NCBI RefSeq assembly: GCF_003313325.1
Contig: NZ_QMHQ01000004.1
Coordinates: forward strand, 62,001 to 126,000
Length of the DNA stretch: 64,000 nt
Direction of reading: 5' to 3'
Source: Pedobacter namyangjuensis
Lineage (GTDB): Bacteria > Bacteroidota > Bacteroidia > Sphingobacteriales > Sphingobacteriaceae
The position numbers were made by a program, and so were the translations under genes. This document shows, piece after piece, positions 1-9,448 of the stretch. The notes under the pieces are model-generated. The model was not told the DNA's origin and made no database searches. It saw only the letters and a list, made by a program, of their open reading frames with translations. The first letter of the stretch is position 1, and each line of letters opens with the position of its first letter.

Positions 1-1
1 T

Positions 2-820
2 GCGGAGGTACCTAAGGATTTAGATTGGGATTTATGGCTAGGTACTGCGCCTTACAAAGAATATGTAAATAAACTCGTTCCTTTTAACTGGCGTGGATGG
101 TGGGATTACGGAACCGGTGCGCTAGGAGATATGGGTTGCCACCTTTTAGAAGCGCCATTTAGTGTGTTAGACTTAAAATATGCTAAATCTGTTGAAGCTA
201 GCGTTGGTTCTGTTTACGTTGATGAATTTAAACGTGGTTATTTTCCAGAAAGCTGCCCTCCTTCTAGTCATGTAACCTTAAAATTCCCAAAATCTAGCAG
301 AACCGAAGGTGATGTTACAGTACATTGGATGGATGGCGGTATACAGCCAGAAAGGCCCGAAGAATTACAAGCGAACGAAATTTTTGGCGATGGTGGAAAT
401 GGAACTTTATTTATCGGTACAAAAGGTAAAATGATGAGTAGCACTTATAGTGCGAATCCTCGTTTGTTGCCTTTATCAAAAAATCAAACTATCAACGTTA
501 AAGAAAAATATGCCCGAGTTAAAGACGAGGCAAATGGTCATTATGCGCAATGGGTTGAAGCTGCAATTGCAGGACATGGTAAACATCAGTTAAGTTCGCC
601 ATTTGAAATTGCTGGTCCATTAACCGAAGCTTTGCTAATGGCTAATTTGGCCATTCGCGGTGCAGATATTCAACGCAAGGATGCAGAAGGAAAAATCACC
701 TATCCTGGAAGATATACCAAGTTACTTTGGGATAATGATGCCATGAAGGTTACCAATTTTGATGATGTTAACCAATTTGTAAAACGCGAATACCGTAAAG
801 GCTGGACTTTAGGTTCTTAA
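2..820 (+). CDS. Gfo/Idh/MocA-family oxidoreductase, C-terminal part (5' end outside window)
   Basis: The frame is open from base 2 with no stop before the stop codon at 820, so the first ATG at 131 is internal and the NAD(P)-binding Rossmann half lies upstream of the window. About 272 residues are visible. The first 50 contain a tryptophan-rich stretch followed by GTGALGDMGCH, the GDxGxH catalytic-region signature of the family; the rest fits the alpha/beta C-terminal domain that binds the sugar. Such enzymes oxidise or reduce sugar hydroxyl groups. It is first in an operon with a DUF1080 hydrolase, a permease and a sugar isomerase, which suggests 3-keto or modified sugar catabolism. Family call is firm; substrate unknown. 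Confidence 0.88.
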   Translation, partial: AEVPKDLDWDLWLGTAPYKEYVNKLVPFNWRGWWDYGTGALGDMGCHLLEAPFSVLDLKYAKSVEASVGSVYVDEFKRGYFPESCPPSSHVTLKFPKSSRTEGDVTVHWMDGGIQPERPEELQANEIFGDGGNGTLFIGTKGKMMSSTYSANPRLLPLSKNQTINVKEKYARVKDEANGHYAQWVEAAIAGHGKHQLSSPFEIAGPLTEALLMANLAIRGADIQRKDAEGKITYPGRYTKLLWDNDAMKVTNFDDVNQFVKREYRKGWTLGS

Positions 821-841
821 ATTATTATAAAATAAATTTCA

Positions 842-1519
842 ATGAAAAAATATATATTGTCTGCATTAGTTTTATTTGCTACCACGCAATTAGCCAATGC
901 ACAAAAAGGTTTTAAACCTTTATTTGATGGTAAAACTACTACAGGATGGCACACCTACGGAAAAACAACGGTAGGAAATGCGTGGAAGGTTGAAGATGGC
1001 GTTTTACACTTCGACCCAAAAGCTAAAAATAATGATGGTGGCGATTTAGTTACGGATAAAGAATACAGCAATTTCCATTTAAAAATAGACTGGAAAGTTT
1101 CTCCAAAGGCCAATAGTGGTATTATTTTCTTTGTTAAGGAAGAACCTAAATACAGGCAGACTTATTTAACCGGACCAGAAATGCAGGTTATTGACAATGA
1201 TGGCCACCCAGACGCAAAAATCACTAAGCACCGTGCTGGCGACTTATACGATATGCTTAAAAGTACATCAGAACCGGTTAAGCCTGTTGGCGAATGGAAC
1301 ACTGCTGAAATCATTAGTAAAAACGGAAAACTAACCTTTGTTTTAAATGGTGTTAAAATAGTAAAAACCACCATGTGGGACGATAATTGGAAAGCTCTGA
1401 TTGCTGGGAGCAAATTTAAAACCTGGCAAGGTTTCGGTACCTACAAAAGCGGAAAAATTGCTTTGCAAGATCACGGAGATGAAGTTTGGTTCAAAAATAT
1501 CCTAATTAAAGAATTGTAA
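842..1519 (+). CDS. DUF1080 / 3-keto-disaccharide hydrolase family exported protein
   Basis: A 225-residue protein with a clear signal peptide (MKKYILSALVLFATTQLANAQ) and a single concanavalin-like beta-sandwich domain. Matching family features are FDGKTTTGWH near the N-terminus, the central NSGIIFF and the C-terminal GKIALQDHG. Members of this family (PF06439) are proposed or shown to cleave 3-keto-glycosides. It starts 21 bases after the oxidoreductase stop, so the two are probably co-transcribed; together they could oxidise a sugar at C3 and hydrolyse the product. It is predicted to act in the periplasm or at the outer membrane. The actual substrate is inferred only. Confidence 0.88.
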   Translation: MKKYILSALVLFATTQLANAQKGFKPLFDGKTTTGWHTYGKTTVGNAWKVEDGVLHFDPKAKNNDGGDLVTDKEYSNFHLKIDWKVSPKANSGIIFFVKEEPKYRQTYLTGPEMQVIDNDGHPDAKITKHRAGDLYDMLKSTSEPVKPVGEWNTAEIISKNGKLTFVLNGVKIVKTTMWDDNWKALIAGSKFKTWQGFGTYKSGKIALQDHGDEVWFKNILIKEL

Positions 1520-1582
1520 AAACTCAGCCAAAAGCGTTGAGCTTTTTTGCTTTTCGCTTTAAGCGTACTAAAACCTAAACAA

Positions 1583-2818
1583 ATGAACTCAATTATCCGT
1601 ACTAAACTATCTTTCATGATGTTCCTAGAATTTTTTGTCTGGGGAGCATGGTTTGTTACATTAGGTACATTTTTAGATAAAAATTTAAGTGCAACAGGTG
1701 CTGAATCGGGCTCTGTATTCTCTACTCAATCTTGGGGCGCAATTGTAGCACCGTTTATTATTGGCTTAATTGCCGACCGTTATTTTAATGCCGAAAAGAT
1801 TTTAGGTATTCTACACATTATTGGTGCTTTTTTGATGTATCAGATGTACAATGCTACAGACGTAACAGTATTCTACCCTTACGTACTAGGTTATATGATT
1901 TTGTTTATGCCAACCTTGGCATTAGTAAACTCGGTATCTTTTAATCAAATGACCGATCCAGAAAAAGATTTTTCGAAAATTAGAGTTTGGGGAACCATTG
2001 GATGGATTGTTGCCGGTTTGTTAATTAGCTTTGTTTTCCATTGGGATTCTCCAGAAAATATTACCGCAGGTTTGTTAAAAAACACTTTTTTAATGGCAGG
2101 CGGAGCATCATTAATCTTGGGTCTGTTTAGCTTTATGCTTCCAGCAACGCCACCTAAGGTATCAAAAGACGAGAAAATTAAAGTAAGCGATATCCTAGGT
2201 TTAGACGCACTTAAACTTTTAAAAGACAAAAACTTTGCTGTTTTCTTTATCTCATCTATTTTAATTTGCATTCCTCTGGCATTTTATTATCAAAATGCAG
2301 GCTTATTCTTAGCAGATATTAAAATTTCTAATCCGACAGGAAAAATGGCAATCGGGCAAGTTTCCGAGGCATTATTTTTATTGGCCATACCAGTTTTCTT
2401 TAGCAAATACGGATTTAAAAAAACCATTTTGGTTGGTATGTTGGCTTGGGCAGTGCGTTACATTTTGTTTGCCTTTGGTAATGGTGGCGAATTAAGCTTC
2501 ATGCTAATTATTGGTATCGCTTTACACGGTATCTGTTACGATTTCTTTTTTGTATCTGGTCAAATTTACACGAATTCTAAAGCTGGAGAAAAATTTAAGA
2601 GTGCAGCCCAAGGTTTAATAACACTGGCAACTTATGGTATAGGCATGTTAATTGGCTTTAAAGTAGCTGGCTTAATTACAGATACCTATAAAGCTGGTGA
2701 AATGGTAGATTGGAAAATGGTTTGGATAATACCTGCAGGCATCGCATTCGTAGTTTTCTTATTATTTTCTTTATTATTTAACGACAAATCTAAAGCCGAC
2801 GTTAACGTTTCACACTAA
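1583..2818 (+). CDS. Nucleoside:H+ symporter-type MFS permease
   Basis: The start chosen is the ATG at 1583 (MNSIIRTKLSFMM), because the upstream in-frame candidate at 1547 would add twelve residues that run through a T-rich spacer and do not look like protein. The 411-residue product has about twelve hydrophobic segments and the N-terminal pattern FLEFFVWGAWFVTLGTFL typical of the NupG/XapB-like nucleoside permease family. It sits 63 bases after the DUF1080 gene and 22 bases before a sugar isomerase. In Bacteroidota such permeases often occur in sugar-modification operons, so the solute may be a keto-sugar or nucleoside. No odd features. Confidence 0.85.
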   Translation: MNSIIRTKLSFMMFLEFFVWGAWFVTLGTFLDKNLSATGAESGSVFSTQSWGAIVAPFIIGLIADRYFNAEKILGILHIIGAFLMYQMYNATDVTVFYPYVLGYMILFMPTLALVNSVSFNQMTDPEKDFSKIRVWGTIGWIVAGLLISFVFHWDSPENITAGLLKNTFLMAGGASLILGLFSFMLPATPPKVSKDEKIKVSDILGLDALKLLKDKNFAVFFISSILICIPLAFYYQNAGLFLADIKISNPTGKMAIGQVSEALFLLAIPVFFSKYGFKKTILVGMLAWAVRYILFAFGNGGELSFMLIIGIALHGICYDFFFVSGQIYTNSKAGEKFKSAAQGLITLATYGIGMLIGFKVAGLITDTYKAGEMVDWKMVWIIPAGIAFVVFLLFSLLFNDKSKADVNVSH

Positions 2819-2840
2819 ATCCCAATTTTATTAAAAGCAC

Positions 2841-3719
2841 ATGAATTCTAGAAGAACATTTATAAAACAAGCTGGTTTATTGGCCGCTGCAGCGGCAGTC
2901 TTGCCTTCTTGCGCATCTATGGCTAGCCCCAATGGTAAACCTATTGGCTTGCAACTTTATAGTTTAAGAGACGTTATTAAAAACGATATAAAAGGCATTA
3001 TTAGCAAAGTTGCAGCAATTGGCTACAAGGAGGTAGAAACCTACGGCTACTCTTTAAAAAATGGTTTCTGGGGATTAGACGCCAAAGCTTTTGATGCTTT
3101 ATTAAAGCAACATGGCATGTCGTCTCCTAGCGGACATTTTGATTTTGATGGTTACGTAACTGGAAAAAACAGCGACGTACTAAAAACGTATATAGATGCA
3201 GCTAATGTTTTAAGAAGCGAATATGTAACCGTTCCATATTTACAAGGTGGCGTTCGCTCATCAGCAGACGATTATAAAAAAATAGCAGCGAAGCTTAATG
3301 AAGCTGCACAACTATGCAAAAGCGCTGGATTGAAATTGGCTTACCATAACCACGATTTCGAGTTCACTAAATTCGGCAATCAAACTGGTTACGATATCTT
3401 ATTGGCAGAAACCGATAAAAATCTTGTTGACTTTGAACTAGACTTATACTGGGTAAGCCGAATGAACTTAAGTGCCTTAGACTTGTTTAAAGCACATCCT
3501 GGCCGATTTACCATGTGGCACATTAAAGATATGGACAAAACCAAAAAGGAAGTAAATACAGAGGTTGGTCAGGGTTCTATAAACTTTAAAGAGATTTTTA
3601 CCGGCGCTAAATTAGCTGGCGTAAAACACTACTTTGTAGAGCACGAGTTTAATTACAAACCAAATGAACTTGGTTCTATAGAAACGAGTTATAACTACGT
3701 AAAAAAAGAGCTGTTGTAA
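2841..3719 (+). CDS. TIM-barrel sugar phosphate isomerase/epimerase-like protein, exported
   Basis: A 292-residue xylose-isomerase-like TIM barrel protein. The N-terminus (RRTFIKQAGLLAAAAA followed by LPSC) combines a twin-arginine motif with a lipobox-like cysteine, so it may be Tat-exported and possibly lipidated. Metal-site motifs of the fold are visible: YHNHDFEF in the middle, ELDLYWV, WHIKDMD and the C-terminal YFVEHEF. It is the last gene of the sugar operon and its stop codon lies inside the stem-loop that ends the transcript. Members act on keto- or phospho-sugars; the precise reaction cannot be read from sequence. Confidence 0.86.
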   Translation: MNSRRTFIKQAGLLAAAAAVLPSCASMASPNGKPIGLQLYSLRDVIKNDIKGIISKVAAIGYKEVETYGYSLKNGFWGLDAKAFDALLKQHGMSSPSGHFDFDGYVTGKNSDVLKTYIDAANVLRSEYVTVPYLQGGVRSSADDYKKIAAKLNEAAQLCKSAGLKLAYHNHDFEFTKFGNQTGYDILLAETDKNLVDFELDLYWVSRMNLSALDLFKAHPGRFTMWHIKDMDKTKKEVNTEVGQGSINFKEIFTGAKLAGVKHYFVEHEFNYKPNELGSIETSYNYVKKELL

Positions 3720-3732
3720 ACAGCTCTTTTTT
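3702..3732. terminator. Bidirectional hairpin terminator
   Basis: A 12-bp perfect stem (3702-3713 with 3721-3732) flanked by A and T runs overlaps the stop codon of the isomerase gene. The converging ytxH-type gene ends six bases further on, so one hairpin can stop both transcripts. Confidence 0.82.
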
Positions 3733-3737
3733 TATTC

Positions 3738-4088
3738 CTAAGATTCGTCTGGTTGATCAGAAGCGTGTGCCTCGTCAATCAAATCTTTAATATCAGATTT
3801 GCGTCTCTTTGTTGTTTCTCTTACAAAATGCGGAATCTCAGTCTCTGGCGCTAACTCCTCAACTTCTCCTACAATTTTATTTTTTAGCGATGCATAACTA
3901 TCTCTGACACCATCTCTTACGCCCCTAGCACCATCGCCAATTTTCTTACGCGTATCGGCCCCACTGTCTGGAGCAAATAAAATTCCTAACAATGCACCTG
4001 CAGCTAAACCTGCCACTAATGCTACTGCAACATACCCATCGTTAGATTGTTGCTTAAAACACTTCGATAATATTTTTCCGTACTTCAT
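3738..4088 (-). CDS. YtxH domain-containing protein
   Basis: A 116-residue protein with one glycine/alanine-rich membrane segment (about residues 19-37, AALVAG-like with LLGILFAPDSGADTRKK just after) followed by a basic, helical tail. The FAPxSGxxTRKKI pattern is the hallmark of YtxH (PF12732), a family linked to general stress. It stands alone, convergent with the sugar operon and with 53 bases to the next minus-strand gene upstream. Function in this organism is unknown beyond the family association with stress. Confidence 0.82.
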   Translation of the reverse strand: MKYGKILSKCFKQQSNDGYVAVALVAGLAAGALLGILFAPDSGADTRKKIGDGARGVRDGVRDSYASLKNKIVGEVEELAPETEIPHFVRETTKRRKSDIKDLIDEAHASDQPDES

Positions 4089-4141
4089 AATTTCAATCTT
4101 TTAAAAAAAACAAGTTCCTAACCTTATTGTTTTGCCAAATC

Positions 4142-5941
4142 TTAATTCAGCCTTGCTGCCAAAACACAGGTTTGCTTAAAACTTTCTGTTTTTCCGTTCA
4201 ATGCAAAAACATCAAATTTAACAACATACATGCCAATTTTACTCAATTTACCAGAATCATCAAAGCCATCCCAAGTAAAATTACCTATTGTTGAAATAGT
4301 GGTATTTCGTTCCAGTTTTTTCACCAGCAGTCCCCTATCCGTATAAATATTTACTGTTGCTATATTTCCCGGTGTCGCAAAGCGATATTCAATATTCAAT
4401 TGATCATCGAAACCATCGCCATCTGGCGAAAAAACCTTGTTTGCTAACATTACTACATTTTTATTGATGTCGGTTACAAAATTTTGCGAGTTTTTGTAGG
4501 TAGGTGTTGCAAAACCTACCGATTGGGCTGCAGAAGTAAAATTACCAGTTGCATTTACATCAGCGTCAAATGATATTCGCTCTAGCGAAACACCATCACC
4601 ATCTTTTAGTAAACCCATGTGCATTTTTTCACTGTAGCTAAAATTTTCTAAAATGTCTGTCCCATTCATCAAAATAACCGTACCCTTATCATTATTAAAA
4701 GAAGGCAAACTGCCCATTTGTATAAAATGATTTTCGAACTGTACTTTGTAATGTTGCTTAATAATTGTTGGATTAGTAGTTAAAACCCAAAAAGTTTTTG
4801 CTGGTATATATACCGAATTTGCACTAATATTTTTAATGTTAGCGGGATTTCCACTTGCATCAGCGTTAGCTAGCTGTAAACCTTTAATATCTAAAATCTG
4901 ATTGGTATTATTATAAATCTCAACAAAATCTACCCCTCCAGTTCTCGGATTTGCCAAAACCTCGCTTAACAAAACATCACCTTTTTTTATAGTGTACGGC
5001 GCAACGTAAAAAAAAGAAGCAGTATTTTTAGCACTAATTACGTTGCCTCTTAAATCCTTTACATTAGTTACAGTTAATTTATATTCGCCATTTGGCAAAG
5101 CCGATGAAAAATTAAGTTTGTAAGTGTTATTGCCAATGGCCGTTACCGACGATGGCGAACCTATTTGACCAACGTTATAATTAGTGTTTGATAAACCAGA
5201 TGCAAATTCTAATCGTTCAGAGAAAACGGCTTCTAAAGTATTGGCGTCAATAGCTTTTGCACTCAGCAAGCTAGGAGGCGTTACATCCGGAGTTAATTCG
5301 CTAACTGCAAAGTTGTCAAATATAAAGCCTGTAGACCGAGTGGCAGTATATTTACACGAAACCCCAAACCAATCTGTGTTTTGATGAGTAGCGTCGGTTA
5401 CTGTTCCTTCAGAAACGTAATTTGAACCTGCGGTTATGTCTGTAAAAAGCTCCCATTTTCCAACTGCATCTCGGGTAACCCTAATATTTGCTTGTAACAA
5501 ATCGGTATTTGCCCTTGGCTTAGTTGCACCATCTATTATTTTGGTTACGGTTGTGCCAGTTTGCCGGTATAAATCATAACTGTCGGCACTGCCACTTTCG
5601 CCAATTTGGATAAAATATCCGTTTAAAGCTCCGCCTAAATCCTGTTTATCAGCAATTAAATAAATTCTTGCCTGATTAGCTGTCGATGGATCGAAATCCA
5701 TCCGCACAAAAAAATCCCACTTGGCATTAAGCGCTAAATAGCTCTCTGTAGCTAACACAACTGTTTGAGCAACAGAGCGTAAAGAACTTTGCAATTGTTT
5801 ATTTGCGTTTATGTTAAAAGCTCCAGTGTTTCCGATCCAGGTAGGATTTATAGTGAAATTACCGTCAGTAAAGTCGTCAGAAAATTGACCGAATGTAAGT
5901 TTAACACTCAGTAACATAAATAAAAGTAAAGTTTTTCTCAT
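4142..5941 (-). CDS. Secreted lamin-tail-domain protein with type-B-like T9SS C-terminal domain
   Basis: A 599-residue exported protein with signal peptide MRKTLLLFMLLSVKLTFGQ. Domains by pattern: residues about 20-215 a concanavalin/LamG-like beta region; 222-312 an Ig-like unit (SLLSAKAIDANTLEAVFSE); about 318-440 a lamin-tail domain (GDVLLSEVLANP, GVDFVEIYN); and from about 495 a C-terminal unit beginning VFSPDGDGFDD and containing GNFTWDGFDDSGK, as in FlgD-like / CHU_C tails of Bacteroidota proteins exported by the type IX system. Probably a cell-surface or released adhesin-like protein. It diverges from asd across 49 bases. No enzyme domain was recognised. Confidence 0.8.
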   Translation of the reverse strand: MRKTLLLFMLLSVKLTFGQFSDDFTDGNFTINPTWIGNTGAFNINANKQLQSSLRSVAQTVVLATESYLALNAKWDFFVRMDFDPSTANQARIYLIADKQDLGGALNGYFIQIGESGSADSYDLYRQTGTTVTKIIDGATKPRANTDLLQANIRVTRDAVGKWELFTDITAGSNYVSEGTVTDATHQNTDWFGVSCKYTATRSTGFIFDNFAVSELTPDVTPPSLLSAKAIDANTLEAVFSERLEFASGLSNTNYNVGQIGSPSSVTAIGNNTYKLNFSSALPNGEYKLTVTNVKDLRGNVISAKNTASFFYVAPYTIKKGDVLLSEVLANPRTGGVDFVEIYNNTNQILDIKGLQLANADASGNPANIKNISANSVYIPAKTFWVLTTNPTIIKQHYKVQFENHFIQMGSLPSFNNDKGTVILMNGTDILENFSYSEKMHMGLLKDGDGVSLERISFDADVNATGNFTSAAQSVGFATPTYKNSQNFVTDINKNVVMLANKVFSPDGDGFDDQLNIEYRFATPGNIATVNIYTDRGLLVKKLERNTTISTIGNFTWDGFDDSGKLSKIGMYVVKFDVFALNGKTESFKQTCVLAARLN

Positions 5942-5990
5942 ATTTGGTAGATATTAAGAATTAACTAAATATAACAAAAAACAGAAAAAA

Positions 5991-6983
5991 ATGAAAGTTG
6001 CAGTAGTAGGTGCTACCGGGTTGGTAGGCACCGTAATGTTAAAAGTATTGGAAGAAAGAAATTTCCCGTTAACAGAATTAATTCCAGTTGCTTCTGAAAA
6101 GAGCGTGGGTAAGTTAATTACGTATAAGGGTAAACAGTTTCCAATCGTTAGCATGGACACTGCGATTGGAATGCGCCCTGATATTGCTTTATTTTCTGCT
6201 GGCGGAAATACATCGTTAGAACACGCCCCACGCTTTAAAGAGGCTGGAACTACTGTAATTGATAATTCTTCGGCTTGGAGAATGGATCCAGCAATTAGGT
6301 TAGTTGTACCAGAGGTTAACGCAAACACTCTATCTATCGACGATAAAATTATCGCAAACCCAAACTGTTCTACTATCCAAATGGTAGTTGCATTAAAACC
6401 ATTGCACGATAAATATAAAATCAAACGTGTGGTAGTTTCCACTTACCAATCGGTTACTGGAACTGGCGTTAAAGCTGTAGATCAGATGATGAACGAGCGT
6501 GCCGGCAAATTCGACGGCGAAATGGCTTATGCGCATCAGATAGATTTAAATGTAATTCCTCAAATTGACGTATTTACTGAAAATGGCTACACCAAAGAGG
6601 AAATGAAAATGATTAACGAAACCCGTAAAATTATGGGCGACGATAGCATCAGACTAACAGCTACCACTGTCCGTATTCCTGTTATGGGCGGTCACTCAGA
6701 ATCTGTAAACATAGAGTTCGAAAACGATTTTGACGTTACAGAGGTAACTTCGTTATTAGCTAAAACGCCTGGTATTATCGTTGTTGATGATATTGCGAAT
6801 GCAAAATATCCGATGCCTAAAGATGCACACGAAAAAGACGAAGTATTTGTTGGTCGTATTCGTAGAGATGAATCAATGCCAAATACTTTAAATATGTGGA
6901 TTGTTGCAGATAATTTGCGTAAAGGCGCTGCAACTAACGCCGTTCAAATTGCAGAATATTTATTGCATAATGAATTAGTATAA
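5991..6983 (+). CDS. asd: Aspartate-semialdehyde dehydrogenase
   Basis: Reduces aspartyl phosphate to aspartate semialdehyde, the branch point to lysine/diaminopimelate, threonine and methionine. The 330-residue length is usual. Visible motifs are the N-terminal nucleotide site GATGLVG (residues 7-13) and NPNCSTIQ with catalytic Cys126; the distal part contains MGGHSESVN, the substrate/active-site His region. It begins 49 bases from a divergent gene and ends at its own hairpin terminator, so it looks monocistronic. No anomalies. Confidence 0.96.
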   Translation: MKVAVVGATGLVGTVMLKVLEERNFPLTELIPVASEKSVGKLITYKGKQFPIVSMDTAIGMRPDIALFSAGGNTSLEHAPRFKEAGTTVIDNSSAWRMDPAIRLVVPEVNANTLSIDDKIIANPNCSTIQMVVALKPLHDKYKIKRVVVSTYQSVTGTGVKAVDQMMNERAGKFDGEMAYAHQIDLNVIPQIDVFTENGYTKEEMKMINETRKIMGDDSIRLTATTVRIPVMGGHSESVNIEFENDFDVTEVTSLLAKTPGIIVVDDIANAKYPMPKDAHEKDEVFVGRIRRDESMPNTLNMWIVADNLRKGAATNAVQIAEYLLHNELV

Positions 6984-7010
6984 ACGAGTAATAAGTTTTA
7001 CGTTATAAGT

Positions 7011-7043
7011 AAAAAAGTGGTGTATCAATACATCACTTTTTTT
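7011..7043 (+). terminator. Intrinsic terminator of asd
   Basis: Stem GTGGTGTAT pairs with ATACATCAC (one G-T pair), loop CA, preceded by an A run and followed by seven T. It lies 27 bases after the asd stop codon. Confidence 0.8.
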
Positions 7044-7115
7044 ATGCAAATCTAAATTTCGTATAAAAATCAACTTACAATTTAGAGTTGAATTTAAAAA
7101 CTATTATCTTCCCAA

Positions 7116-8525
7116 ATGAAACAACTTAAACTGATTTTACTACTAATTACAATATCTGCAAATACTTTCGCCCAATTTCCAATTGCGAAACTAGAGCAAG
7201 CTTATCAAGCTTTAGCAAACGACGAACAGGCAAAGTATGCCGTTACATCGCTTTGCGTATTAGATGCAAATACAGGAAAAGTTGTTTTCGCCAAAAACGA
7301 AAATATTGGTTTAGCAACGGCTTCTACCTTAAAAACAATTACTTCGGCAACTGCTTTTAGCATACTTGGTAAGGATTTCAGATATCAAACTACTTTAGCC
7401 TATAGCGGAAAAATCAATTCAGATGGAACACTACAAGGTGATTTGATTATTGTAGGAAGCGGCGACCCGACTTTGGGTTCTTGGCGCTACGAGCAAACTA
7501 AAGAAAATACAGTACTAAATTCTTGGGTAAGCGCAATTCGTAGTGCAGGTATCAAAAAAATTGAAGGAAGTATTATTGGCGATGATAGTTTGTTTGGCAC
7601 ACAATCTATGCCCGAAGGTTGGATTTGGCAAGATATGGGCAATTATTACGGCGCTGGTGGAACTGCACTTTCATGGCGAGAAAACCAATTTGACGTGCAT
7701 TTACAACCCGGTTCAAGCACAGGTTCGGCAGTTAGCGTATCAAAATTATCTCCTTCTATGCCGTATGTTAAAATAATTAATGAGTTAAAAACAGGTTCTG
7801 CAGGTTCTGGCGACAATGCTTACGGATTTTTACCTCCGTACAGCAACCTAGCTTATTTGCGTGGCACTTGGGGATTAGGCATAAAAAAAGCAAGTATCTC
7901 ATTAGCATTACCAGATCCCGCTTACGATGTTGCCTATCGATTAAAAGATACTTTAGTTCGATTAAATATTGCCACAACTAGCGAGGCTACTACCACTAGG
8001 CGCTTAGATGCGGATGGCAAAGCTATACCGACCATTACTCAAAAACTTGCTACCACGAGTTCTCCAGATTTAAGTGAAATTATTTATTGGTTTAACAAAA
8101 AAAGTATCAATCTGTACGGCGAACAGCTTTTAAAAACGATTGCCTGGAAACAAGGAAAGGCGCCAAGCACAAAAAATGGAGCCAGCGAGGAAATAAAATA
8201 CTGGAGCGAAAAAGGAATAGATAAAAATGCCTTAAATATTTTAGACGGAAGTGGGCTTTCGCCAGGGACAAGAGTAACTACGATGGCTATGGCTTCCATC
8301 CTATTCCAAGCGCAAAAGGAAGATTGGTTTACACCTTTTTATAACTCACTGCCAGAGAACAATGGCATGAAGCTAAAAAGTGGCAGTATAAACGATGTAT
8401 CGGCATACGCAGGTTACTATACGGCTAAAGATGGAAACAAATACATTGCGGTAATAAACATTAACAACTACAATGGCTCTGGCATTAGCAAAAAGCTGTT
8501 TCGGGTTTTAGACGCACTGAAGTAA
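7116..8525 (+). CDS. dacB: D-alanyl-D-alanine carboxypeptidase/endopeptidase, PBP4 class
   Basis: A periplasmic peptidoglycan hydrolase of the DacB/PBP4 class (peptidase S13), 469 residues with signal peptide ending NTFAQ. The three penicillin-binding motifs are present: S70-T-L-K73, S330-I-N332 (inside KKSINLYGE, as in PBP4) and K421-S-G. The S13-type insertion between motifs one and two (about residues 90-310) carries the typical GDPTLGS and GDDSLF. It heads a set of three same-strand genes with 27- and 14-base gaps. Intact and ordinary. Confidence 0.93.
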   Translation: MKQLKLILLLITISANTFAQFPIAKLEQAYQALANDEQAKYAVTSLCVLDANTGKVVFAKNENIGLATASTLKTITSATAFSILGKDFRYQTTLAYSGKINSDGTLQGDLIIVGSGDPTLGSWRYEQTKENTVLNSWVSAIRSAGIKKIEGSIIGDDSLFGTQSMPEGWIWQDMGNYYGAGGTALSWRENQFDVHLQPGSSTGSAVSVSKLSPSMPYVKIINELKTGSAGSGDNAYGFLPPYSNLAYLRGTWGLGIKKASISLALPDPAYDVAYRLKDTLVRLNIATTSEATTTRRLDADGKAIPTITQKLATTSSPDLSEIIYWFNKKSINLYGEQLLKTIAWKQGKAPSTKNGASEEIKYWSEKGIDKNALNILDGSGLSPGTRVTTMAMASILFQAQKEDWFTPFYNSLPENNGMKLKSGSINDVSAYAGYYTAKDGNKYIAVININNYNGSGISKKLFRVLDALK

Positions 8526-8552
8526 TCGTATATTCAAACTTAAAAATTAGCA

Positions 8553-9062
8553 ATGCAATTCGAACTACGTCCATTTCAAGTTAGCGACTTACAAAGCTTG
8601 GTTAAACACGCTAACAATTATAACATCGCTAAAAATTTAAGCAACAAATTTGCATATCCTTACACTCAAGATGACGGCATTAGGTTTATAAATTTGGCAT
8701 TATCGGCTACGCCTATTGAAATATTTGCTATTGTAATTCATAATGAAGTTGCCGGATCTATTGGCGTACACCCAAAATTAGATATCCACTGCAAAAATGC
8801 AGAAATCGGTTATTGGATTGCTGAAGAATATTGGGGAAATGGAATTGTTCCGGAGGCCATAAAACTAATGGTTAACTATGGTTTTAAAACTTTCGACATT
8901 ACAAGAATTTACGCATCAACTTATGATATCAATATAAAATCTCAACGCGTATTAGAGAAATCTGGATTTGTTCAAGAAGCTTCTTTTAAAGATACACTTT
9001 ATAAAAATGGCACTTTCCATAACGAAGTAATTTACGCCATTAGAAAACCTACAAACTTGTAA
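8553..9062 (+). CDS. GNAT family N-acetyltransferase (RimJ/RimL-like)
   Basis: A 169-residue single-domain acetyltransferase. It starts LRPFQVSDLQSL, has AEIGYWIAEEYWGNGI (the acetyl-CoA pyrophosphate loop region) near residues 88-105, and ends with SQRVLEKSGFVQEA, the conserved NxxSxrvLEKxGF motif of the RimJ/RimL branch. It lies between dacB and a small unknown gene in one direction and may be in the same transcript. Acceptor (protein or small amine) unknown. Confidence 0.87.
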   Translation: MQFELRPFQVSDLQSLVKHANNYNIAKNLSNKFAYPYTQDDGIRFINLALSATPIEIFAIVIHNEVAGSIGVHPKLDIHCKNAEIGYWIAEEYWGNGIVPEAIKLMVNYGFKTFDITRIYASTYDINIKSQRVLEKSGFVQEASFKDTLYKNGTFHNEVIYAIRKPTNL

Positions 9063-9076
9063 AACTTATAAAAACT

Positions 9077-9436
9077 ATGGGATATTTTATCAAAAACCTA
9101 CAATCACAAGACGGTCTAATTTCAAATCTTTACACAGGCACAAACGTGGCCCAATTAACACAATTCCTTCATCAAATGATGGCACAAATAGGTTATTCGG
9201 TTAAAGAAGAACAGCCTGGAACTATTACTTACGAAAAGGGCAACAGAGTAATGAGGATACTTTTTGGTGCATTTGTTAAATATTTCAAATTTACGGTTAC
9301 CATAGTGCAAACTGCCGAAAACGAAATTACCATTAACATATTTAAGCAAAGTTCTGGTGTTTCTGGCGGATTAATTGGCATGAATCAAGTTAAAAATGAA
9401 ATGAAAATGATTGGAACCATGATGCAAACTTTATAG
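9077..9436 (+). CDS. Hypothetical protein, 119 aa
   Basis: Not recognised. A soluble-looking 119-residue alpha/beta protein with no signal peptide; it opens GYFIKNLQSQDGLISNLYTG, has a central beta-rich part (TITYEKG, KFTVTIVQ, EITINIFK) and a Gly/Met-rich C-terminus. It starts 14 bases after the acetyltransferase, and codon use matches its neighbours, so it is likely a real, co-transcribed gene. A hairpin at 9449-9477 follows. Confidence 0.68.
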   Translation: MGYFIKNLQSQDGLISNLYTGTNVAQLTQFLHQMMAQIGYSVKEEQPGTITYEKGNRVMRILFGAFVKYFKFTVTIVQTAENEITINIFKQSSGVSGGLIGMNQVKNEMKMIGTMMQTL

Positions 9437-9448
9437 TTACCCTTCCCT

